64,000 bases of DNA from Pseudomonas khavaziana. GTDB lineage: Bacteria; Pseudomonadota; Gammaproteobacteria; Pseudomonadales; Pseudomonadaceae. The DNA lies in NCBI RefSeq assembly GCF_019145205.1, contig NZ_JAHSTT010000016.1, positions 1-64,000 of the forward strand, in the 5' to 3' direction. A program made the position numbers and the translations under genes. Positions 52,474-58,995 of the stretch are shown here, in pieces. Each line of letters begins with the position of its first letter. Position 1 is the stretch's first letter. The notes beneath the pieces are model-generated. The model was not told the origin of the DNA. It was given only the letters and a program-made list of their open reading frames with translations, and did no database searches.

Positions 52474-53235
52474 TTAGGCAAATACGATCTCGTAGGGTTC
52501 ACGAATACGCTCGAGCAACACTTGGGCCAGCTTGGGCGGTAAACCGATCTGCGGATCGCCGACCAATTGGCTGGCATAGGCATGGGTCGCGTGCAGCTTG
52601 CGCGCCACGCTCCAGGTATCCAGGCGTATCTTGCGGGCGCGCTGCCAGGGCATCACCGAAGCTTCCCGTGCAGGCCAGTGCCAGGCCCAGACCGGCAGTT
52701 CATACAGCCTGGCCCCCACCAGGCTGCAGGCCTTGGCGCTGGCGCGGCCAACGGCATCGTGATCGTCATTACCGTCGTGGCACCACGTGGTAAACACCCT
52801 GTCGCCCGGTTGCAGGTAGCGCGCGATGAACTGGCTCATGGGCTGTTCGTGGGCGGCCAGTGCGTCATCGCGAAACCCGCCGCGGATCCATTTCAAGCTG
52901 TGCAACGGCATGCCCAGGCGGCGCAATGCTTCGGCGCTTTCCTGGGGGCGCACCACGCTCAAGCGGCTGGCCGGCCAGACGTGGGAGCCGGGATGGCTGG
53001 CGCTGCCATCGGTGATGGAGATCAATTGCAAGGGGTGTTCGCGGGTACTGAGCAGTTGCAGCAAACCGCCGCACGCCAGCACTTCATCGCCCGGGTGCGG
53101 GGCGATGACTACGACGCGTGCGCCGGCCGGCACCAGGCGGGTAAGTGCGATGGCGGGAACCTGTGCCAGCTGCGGCGCACTGTTCCAGATTTGCGCGGGG
53201 CCGCGACGGCCTTTGCTTAAGGAGGCAGGCTTCAT
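52474..53235 (-). CDS. PIG-L family deacetylase paralogue with altered HPDDE motif
   Basis: About 253 residues. The PIG-L/LmbE fold is clear: VVVIAPHPGDEVLACGGLLQ near 41-60, ISITDGSASHPGSHVW, RPQESAEALRRLGM, and TTWCHDGNDDHDAVGRASAK with the third zinc ligand. The normal HPDDE is HPGDE here, so the Asp acting as general base in MshB-type enzymes is Gly, while zinc-ligand His and Asp remain. It is a paralogue of the gene at 54667-55425, which keeps HPDDE. It is 180 bases downstream of the glycosyltransferase gene, with a hairpin between. Confidence 0.85.
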   Translation of the reverse strand: MKPASLSKGRRGPAQIWNSAPQLAQVPAIALTRLVPAGARVVVIAPHPGDEVLACGGLLQLLSTREHPLQLISITDGSASHPGSHVWPASRLSVVRPQESAEALRRLGMPLHSLKWIRGGFRDDALAAHEQPMSQFIARYLQPGDRVFTTWCHDGNDDHDAVGRASAKACSLVGARLYELPVWAWHWPAREASVMPWQRARKIRLDTWSVARKLHATHAYASQLVGDPQIGLPPKLAQVLLERIREPYEIVFA

Positions 53236-53326
53236 GGGGTGTCACATCCTTGTCGGTTGATGCCGGGTCGTACCCCGTTGAAGGGACGACGCTCTTGTTT
53301 TCACCCCAGGCTCCGCTGGAGTGAGT

Positions 53327-53356
53327 GCACGGCACGCCAATCCTGGCGTGCCGTGC
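53327..53356. other. Perfect 13-bp hairpin between glycosyltransferase and PIG-L paralogue genes
   Basis: GCACGGCACGCCA, loop ATCC, TGGCGTGCCGTGC. There is no T run on either strand, so it may be an attenuator or RNA-stability element in the leftward transcript rather than a strong terminator. Confidence 0.6.
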
Positions 53357-53414
53357 AAGGCGCTATGAGCATAGACAAGAATCCGGGGCTTTTACACGTT
53401 GGCGTGTCGTTTTA

Positions 53415-54074
53415 TTACGAAAGCTGCATCAGACTTTTCAAGTAGTCGCCGAACCCGCCCTGGGCGCGGCAGTCCAGGCGCGCACTGGTGACCACTTGCG
53501 GCGCATGGCTCCAGGCAATCGAGGCGCCACAACGTTCCAGCTCGCGCACCAGTTGCACATCTTCATGGCAGGCCAGCGGTTCGAACCCACCGGCCTGCAC
53601 GTAGGCGCTGGCGCTTACTCCCAGGTTGGCGCCATGGATATGCCGATGCCCATCGCGGGCCTGGTAAGCCTGGTGATAACGAATCTGTGCCGCCGAGTCG
53701 AAGCCTTCGCTCCAGGCATCCACCGTCACCGTGCCGCATACAGCATCGCAGCCCAGGGCCAGTTGCGCCACCAGCCAGTCAGGGGCCACGCGGCTGTCGG
53801 CGTCGGTGCAGGAAATCCAGCGTGCGCCCTGTTCCAATAAATACCGTGCGCCGTCGCCTCGCGCTTGCCCGACATTGCGCGCCTGCACCGGCAGGCTGTG
53901 CACCCCATGCGCCTGGGCGATCGCGGCGCTGCCATCGGTGCAGCTGTCGAGCACCACCAGGATCTGCACCGCTTCCCCCAGCAGGCCGGGATGGTTGGCG
54001 GCGATCTGCGCGGCCCTGAGGCAGTCACCCAGCAGCGCTTCTTCGTTATGCACCGGGATCAGAATACCGATCAT
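53415..54074 (-). CDS. Family 2 glycosyltransferase
   Basis: About 219 residues. IGILIPVHNEEALLGDCLRA opens the GT-A fold, LVVLDSCTDGSAAIAQAHG follows, the metal-binding DxD is in WISCTDADSRVAPDWLVAQL, and CHEDVQLVRELERCG contains the acceptor-side ED motif. No membrane segments. The ATG at 54074 overlaps the methyltransferase stop by 4 bases (ATGA). It would transfer a sugar from a nucleotide donor as part of the four-gene module starting at 56420. Confidence 0.87.
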   Translation of the reverse strand: MIGILIPVHNEEALLGDCLRAAQIAANHPGLLGEAVQILVVLDSCTDGSAAIAQAHGVHSLPVQARNVGQARGDGARYLLEQGARWISCTDADSRVAPDWLVAQLALGCDAVCGTVTVDAWSEGFDSAAQIRYHQAYQARDGHRHIHGANLGVSASAYVQAGGFEPLACHEDVQLVRELERCGASIAWSHAPQVVTSARLDCRAQGGFGDYLKSLMQLS

Positions 54075-54670
54075 CGCAAACCCTCGTGGTGTGCGACCGA
54101 GGTACCGTCGCGGCTCCACAGGTCGAGCAGGAAATCCTGGTCATGGTATTGCGCCAGGGGTGGTGTACCCAGCCGCTGCTGGAGCAGGGCGTGCACCTGT
54201 TCGGCGGTTTGCGGGCAACCCTCGATGGGCGGGCGCCAATGGCAGGCCAGCAACTGACCGTCAGCGGTCAGGGCGGCGAGGGCGCAATCGATCAGGCGAT
54301 GCAGGTCATCGACATCCAGGTAATAACACAGCTCGCTCAGCACGATCAGCTCGAACTGTCCGGCGGGCCATTGCCCGGGCAGGCGGCGCTGTTCCACCTG
54401 GGCATGGGGGAAATCTGCCAGCCGCGTTTGTGCCAGCAACACCGCCGCCCGGGACGCGTCGCAACACACCAGGCGATCGCAGCGGCTCGCCAGTTCAGCG
54501 CTCAACTCGCCGTTGGCGCAGCCAGGTTCAAGGATCGAGACGTAGTGCGGCCGGGTCAGCACGGCCAGTGTCACAGCGCGCTTGCGTTGTTCGTACCAGC
54601 GCTGACGAAAGGCCCAGGGGTCGTCGTTGCCGGCAAACAGTTGATCGAAGTAAGGGGTTGCCACACTCAT
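54071..54670 (-). CDS. SAM-dependent methyltransferase, NodS-like
   Basis: About 199 residues: YFDQLFAGNDDPWAFRQRWY, EQRKRAVTLAVLTRPHYVSI, LEPGCANGELSAELASRCDR and LIVLSELCYYLDVDDLHRLI. The N-terminal FxxNxDPWxFRxxWYExRK phrase and order of motifs match the NodS family, which in rhizobia N-methylates the de-N-acetylated end of chitooligosaccharides. Here it sits between a PIG-L deacetylase and a GT2 gene with 4-base overlaps on both sides, supporting action on a deacetylated amino sugar. Actual substrate unknown. Confidence 0.85.
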   Translation of the reverse strand: MSVATPYFDQLFAGNDDPWAFRQRWYEQRKRAVTLAVLTRPHYVSILEPGCANGELSAELASRCDRLVCCDASRAAVLLAQTRLADFPHAQVEQRRLPGQWPAGQFELIVLSELCYYLDVDDLHRLIDCALAALTADGQLLACHWRPPIEGCPQTAEQVHALLQQRLGTPPLAQYHDQDFLLDLWSRDGTSVAHHEGLR

Positions 54671-55425
54671 ACGAACACCACTTCAAAAGGTTGCAGCAAA
54701 CGCTCCACCACATAGGGCGCGAGTACCGGTGGCAGGCCGATTTGCGGATCGCCTTCCAGCTGGCTGGCGAAGGCGTGGATCGCGTGGCGTTTGCGCGCCA
54801 CGGCCTCGATGGTCAACGGGATTTTGCGCGCCCGATGCCAAGGCACCATGTCGTCTTCAGCCGTGGCCCAGTGCCAGGTCCACACCGGCAGCTCATACAA
54901 GGTCGCGCCGACGGCCTGGGCCGCCTTGGCGCTGGCGCGGCCTACGGCTTCATGGTCGCAATGGCCGTCTTCGCGCCAGGTGGCGAACACCACGTCGGTG
55001 GGTTTGAGGTGGCGCTGGATAAACTCGCACAGCTGGGCTTCGTGCTCGGCCACTTTGCTGTCGGCAAACCCGGCGCGCAGCCATTTCAAACTGTGCAGCG
55101 GCAGGCCGAGGCGATGCAGTGCCTGGGCCGACTCCTGGGGGCGCACCACACTCAGGCGCTCCACCGGCCAGCGCCGGGAGCCGGGATGGCTGGCACTGCC
55201 ATCGGTCACGGAGATCAACTGGATGGGCCGCCCCAGCGCTGCCAAACCCTGCAGCAGGCCACCGCTGCCGAGCACTTCATCGTCCGGATGCGGGGCGATG
55301 ATTACCGCGCGATGCCCCTCGGGTACCAACTGGGCGACGCTGATGTGCGGCAACTCGGCCAGCCGCGTTGAGGTTTGCCAGTGATTGAGCGATGTACCTT
55401 GGCCGACAATCGGATTGGGCTTCAT
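54667..55425 (-). CDS. PIG-L (LmbE) family deacetylase
   Basis: About 252 residues with intact VIIAPHPDDEVLGSGGLLQG (zinc ligands His and Asp, catalytic Asp), ISVTDGSASHPGSRRW, RPQESAQALHRLGLPLHSLK and the histidine motif TWREDGHCDHEAVGRASAKA. PIG-L enzymes de-N-acetylate GlcNAc-linked substrates. GGGAGGTGGCAGTT precedes the ATG at 55425. Overlaps of 4 bases with the acyl-CoA dehydrogenase-like gene upstream and the methyltransferase gene downstream place it in a tightly coupled operon. Confidence 0.88.
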   Translation of the reverse strand: MKPNPIVGQGTSLNHWQTSTRLAELPHISVAQLVPEGHRAVIIAPHPDDEVLGSGGLLQGLAALGRPIQLISVTDGSASHPGSRRWPVERLSVVRPQESAQALHRLGLPLHSLKWLRAGFADSKVAEHEAQLCEFIQRHLKPTDVVFATWREDGHCDHEAVGRASAKAAQAVGATLYELPVWTWHWATAEDDMVPWHRARKIPLTIEAVARKRHAIHAFASQLEGDPQIGLPPVLAPYVVERLLQPFEVVFV

Positions 55426-56420
55426 AACTGCCACCTCCCTGTGGGTTCGCCAGCAACCTGTTCGCCCAGGGCGGCAAGGTCGCGTTCGGCATGGCTTTGG
55501 CGCACATACACCGGCAAATCCGCCATCAACTGGGCAAAGTGCGGGTCCTTGCAATAAGGCCCCGCACCGACGCCACGGCCAACGTGATGCATGACTTGTT
55601 CGACAGTGTTCTCGATACAGGCCCGTGCCTGTTGCGCCAGTTGCCGGGCATCTGCGCCGGGCTCGCGGTCGATCTGCTCGGCGCTGGCGCGCAGCACGCA
55701 GGCGGCACTGTTGAGGGCGCTGTCGACGGCGCCGAGATGGGCCAGGGCATGGGGTTCGGGGCGCTGGGCACAGTGGGCGCGCAACACTTCACCCAGGCGC
55801 TGTGCGGCGCCGTACCAGCATGCGGCGATGCCGATCCCGCCGTGCCAGAAACCTGGGCGGGACAGGTAATCGCCCGGGCCACCGACCGCAACACCCCAGG
55901 CCTCGCGGAACAGGACTTCGACGCTGCCCGTGGCCGACATGCCCACGGCACTCCATCCTTCATCGGTGACCGTCACGCCAGGTTGATCCATTGCCACCGC
56001 CACCAGTTGCTGGCGATCCTCCTCGTCCCAGGCGGTCAGCAAGCCATGGCTGACCACCGCCGCGCCGGAGCACCACGCCTTGCGCCCATCTACCACGAGC
56101 CGCTGGCCAGCGTGTCGCACCCGCACTTTGGCCGTCGGCGGCTCAGACGCCCACATGCCCCATGTACTGCCCAGCGGCGGCAGCGGGCTGTCGAGTTCGG
56201 CAATGATCGCCAACGCATCGGTATGGCCTTCGAACAACTTGCACAGGCGCAAGTCATGCCCCGCCACCTGCGCCAGCCCACTGAAGCGGGTCAGGGTCTG
56301 GCCACCGCCGGGCAGCGGCAGTTGATCCAGACCTTCTTCTTGGAGTGCCTTCAGTGCGTCACCCAGGGCCTGCGTATCCGCATAACCCCGGTAGCCCTGA
56401 AGGAAACCGTGCAAGGCCAT
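55422..56420 (-). CDS. Acyl-CoA dehydrogenase-like flavoprotein
   Basis: About 332 residues, short for the family (usually about 380). LRLCKLFEGHTDALAIIAEL and WGMWASEPPTAKVRVRHAGQ correspond to the N-terminal and middle beta domains; WCSGAAVVSHGLLTAWDEED and MSATGSVEVLFREAW resemble the flavin-binding beta domain; HLGAVDSALNSAACVLRASA belongs to the C-terminal helical bundle. The catalytic Glu cannot be assigned with certainty. The ATG at 56420 is one base after the glgX stop, with GAGGTGTG as ribosome binding site. Role in the deacetylase/methyltransferase/glycosyltransferase module unknown. Confidence 0.78.
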   Translation of the reverse strand: MALHGFLQGYRGYADTQALGDALKALQEEGLDQLPLPGGGQTLTRFSGLAQVAGHDLRLCKLFEGHTDALAIIAELDSPLPPLGSTWGMWASEPPTAKVRVRHAGQRLVVDGRKAWCSGAAVVSHGLLTAWDEEDRQQLVAVAMDQPGVTVTDEGWSAVGMSATGSVEVLFREAWGVAVGGPGDYLSRPGFWHGGIGIAACWYGAAQRLGEVLRAHCAQRPEPHALAHLGAVDSALNSAACVLRASAEQIDREPGADARQLAQQARACIENTVEQVMHHVGRGVGAGPYCKDPHFAQLMADLPVYVRQSHAERDLAALGEQVAGEPTGRWQL

Positions 56421-56421
56421 C

Positions 56422-58581
56422 TCACACCTCGCCTTCGCGTTGCAGTTCAAACAACAGCAGCGAGCGGCCGGTCACCGCGTATTCATGTTCGAAATCAAAG
56501 CGCTCCTGACCGCGTACCGCCGGGTCGTTGGTGTCGAGCATGCAGGTCCAGAACTCACCCTCTGGCACCGGCGGCAGGCGGAAATTGACCATGTCGTGAT
56601 GAGCATTGACCACCAGCAGCAAGGTAGCGTCCGCACCGGCACGCCGAATTCCGGTTTCCTGGGCGCGGCCATCCATCAGCATGCCCAGGCAGCGGCCCTG
56701 GCTGTCTTCCCATTGCTCGGTGGTCATCTCGTTGCCATCCGGCGCCAACCAGGTGACGTCCTTCACGCCGATATCTTCGTTGTAGTCACCGACCAGGAAG
56801 CGCCCGCGGCGCAGGATCGGGTAGGCCAGGCGCAGCTTGATCAGGCGCTTGACGAACTTGAGCAGGGCCTTGCCGTCGTCGTCCAGGTCCCAATTGACCC
56901 AGCCGATCTCACTGTCCTGGCAATAGGCGTTGTTATTGCCATGCTGGGTACGGGCGAACTCGTCCCCGGCGACGATCATCGGCGTGCCTTGGGCCAGCAG
57001 CAGGGTGGCGAAGAAATTGCGCATCTGGCGCAGGCGCAGTTCGTTGATTTCCGGATCGTCGGTGGGGCCTTCGACGCCGTGGTTCCAGGACAGGTTGTTG
57101 TTGCTGCCGTCCTGGTTGTTTTCGTCGTTGGCCTCGTTGTGCTTGTCGTTGTACGAGACCAGGTCGTGCAAGGTGAAACCGTCGTGGGCGGTGATGAAGT
57201 TCACCGAGCTGTAGGGCCGACGTCCGCGATGATTGAACATCTCGCCCGAAGCGGTCATGCGCCCGGCGAAATCCGCCAGTTGGCCGTCGTCGCCTTTCCA
57301 GAACGCACGCACGGTATCGCGGAAGCGGTCGTTCCATTCCACCCAGCCTGGCGGGAAGTTGCCCACTTGATAACCACCGGGGCCGCAGTCCCAGGGTTCG
57401 GCGATCAGTTTCAACTGGCGCAGTATCGGGTCCTGACGGCAGGCGACGAGGAAGCTGTGGCGTTCATCAAAGCCATCGCGGTAGCGCCCCAGAATGGTCG
57501 CCAGGTCGAAGCGGAAACCGTCTACATGCATCTCGGTGGCCCAGTAGCGCAGCGAGTCGGTGACCATTTGCAGCACGCAGGGGTGGCTCAGATCCAGGGT
57601 GTTGCCGGTGCCCGAATCATTGATGTAGAAGCGCTTGTCATCGGGCATCAGCCGGTAGTAGGAGGCGTTGTCGATGCCGCGCATGGACAGGGTCGGGCCG
57701 CGCTCGTTGCCTTCGGCAGTGTGGTTGTAGACCACGTCGAGGATCACCTCCAACTTCTGCTCATGCAGGTGCGCGACCATCTCCTTGAACTCGGCGATCT
57801 TGCCGCTGGCCAGGTAACGCGGGTCGGGGGCGAAAAAAGCAATGCTGTTGTAGCCCCAGTAGTTGGTCATGCCTTTTTCCAGCAGATGCTGGTCGTTGAC
57901 GAAGGCGTGCACCGGCAGCAGTTCGACCGAAGAAATACCCAGCTGGCGGATGTGCTTGAGCACGTCATCTTCCATCAGACCGGCGCAGGTGCCGCGTACC
58001 GACTCGCCCACCGATGGATGGCGCATGCTGATGCCGCGCAGGTGGGTTTCATAGATGATCGTACGGTCCCACGGCACCCGTACCGGTTGATCATTGCCCC
58101 AGGTGTGCGCCGGGTCAATGACCTTGCACTTGGGCACGAAAGGCGCGCTGTCACGCTCATCGAAGCTGAGGTCGTCGTCCGGATGGCCGATGGTGTAGCC
58201 AAACAGCGCCTCGGACCATTTGAGCTCACCCACCAACTGCTTCGCGTAGGGGTCGATCAGCAGCTTGTTATGGTTGAAGCGATGACCATTGGCCGGGTCA
58301 TAAGCGCCATACACGCGGTAGCCGTAAATCAGCCCGGGATGGGCGTCGGGCAGGTAGCCGTGGAAGATCTCATCGGTGTATTCGGGCAGCTCGATGCGCT
58401 CCAGCTCTACTTCGCCGGCATCGTCGAACAGGCACAGCTCGACTTTGGTGGCATTGGCCGAGAACAGTGCAAAGTTGACGCCCAGGCCGTCCCAGGTGGC
58501 GCCGAGGGGGAAGGGCAAACCTTCACGAATCCGCGACGGTTCATGTTCCGGCGTCGCTGTGGTTTTATCGGGTTTGCTCAT
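56422..58581 (-). CDS. glgX: Glycogen debranching enzyme GlgX
   Basis: About 719 residues. An N-terminal CBM48-type domain (PFPLGATWDGLGVNFALFSA) precedes a GH13 barrel with YWGYNSIAFFAPDPRY, nucleophile Asp in VDGFRFDLATILGRY, acid Glu in LIAEPWDCGPGGYQVGNFPP, and FITAHDGFTLHDLVSYNDKH. This is the TreX/GlgX type that hydrolyses alpha-1,6 branches. The ATG at 58581 (MSKPDKTTATPEHEPSRIRE) has GCAGGAGCAACTC before it. It supplies linear maltooligosaccharides to TreY and MalQ encoded upstream. Confidence 0.93.
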   Translation of the reverse strand: MSKPDKTTATPEHEPSRIREGLPFPLGATWDGLGVNFALFSANATKVELCLFDDAGEVELERIELPEYTDEIFHGYLPDAHPGLIYGYRVYGAYDPANGHRFNHNKLLIDPYAKQLVGELKWSEALFGYTIGHPDDDLSFDERDSAPFVPKCKVIDPAHTWGNDQPVRVPWDRTIIYETHLRGISMRHPSVGESVRGTCAGLMEDDVLKHIRQLGISSVELLPVHAFVNDQHLLEKGMTNYWGYNSIAFFAPDPRYLASGKIAEFKEMVAHLHEQKLEVILDVVYNHTAEGNERGPTLSMRGIDNASYYRLMPDDKRFYINDSGTGNTLDLSHPCVLQMVTDSLRYWATEMHVDGFRFDLATILGRYRDGFDERHSFLVACRQDPILRQLKLIAEPWDCGPGGYQVGNFPPGWVEWNDRFRDTVRAFWKGDDGQLADFAGRMTASGEMFNHRGRRPYSSVNFITAHDGFTLHDLVSYNDKHNEANDENNQDGSNNNLSWNHGVEGPTDDPEINELRLRQMRNFFATLLLAQGTPMIVAGDEFARTQHGNNNAYCQDSEIGWVNWDLDDDGKALLKFVKRLIKLRLAYPILRRGRFLVGDYNEDIGVKDVTWLAPDGNEMTTEQWEDSQGRCLGMLMDGRAQETGIRRAGADATLLLVVNAHHDMVNFRLPPVPEGEFWTCMLDTNDPAVRGQERFDFEHEYAVTGRSLLLFELQREGEV

Positions 58582-58702
58582 TGAGTTGCTCCTGCAAGGG
58601 GTCTTTTTTCGGGCCGAACGCGACCGTGCTGACGGTGCTTCAGCGCATGGCATGGACGGAAAAGGGCCTGCAGCTCGCGATGCGGGCTGCAGGCCCAGGC
58701 AA

Positions 58703-58975
58703 TCAAGGGGCGGGCGGCTTCGGCTTTTTCGGCGCGGCTGGTTTTTTTGCCGCAGGCTTTGCGGCGGAAGGCGCAGCAGGCTTAGGCTTTGCGGCAGCCT
58801 TGGGCGCGGTTTTCGGCTTGGCGGCTGGCTTGGGCTTGCTGGGGGTCAGCGCTTCGGCTTCGGCCAGCTTGCGCGCCATTTCCCAGTGGCGATCATGTGC
58901 ACCGTCAGGCTTACCTTCAGACTCCCAGATCTGATGCGCTAATTCGCGAATGCGTTTGTCTTCTTTACTCATCAC
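58703..58975 (-). CDS. DUF2934 protein with Lys/Pro/Ala tail
   Basis: About 90 residues. The N-terminal 40 residues (DKRIRELAHQIWESEGKPDG, HWEMARKLAEAEALT) are a DUF2934 domain. The remainder is a low-complexity tail of KPKPAA/AKPA repeats, very basic. A homologue occupies the same place between glgX and treY in P. aeruginosa. The tail may bind nucleic acid or polyanionic polymer; function unknown. Either of two adjacent ATGs could be the start. Confidence 0.8.
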   Translation of the reverse strand: MMSKEDKRIRELAHQIWESEGKPDGAHDRHWEMARKLAEAEALTPSKPKPAAKPKTAPKAAAKPKPAAPSAAKPAAKKPAAPKKPKPPAP

Positions 58976-58995
58976 AAACTCCTCACAGAAAATAT

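Noticed and set aside
53415..56420. Rhizobial nod gene cluster
   Set aside because: Only the methyltransferase resembles a Nod protein. The deacetylase is PIG-L rather than NodB, the GT2 is too short and lacks the membrane segments of NodC, and there is no nod box.
56440..58584. Long open frame antisense to glgX
   Set aside because: Same codon-bias shadow; no ribosome binding site and no protein family character.
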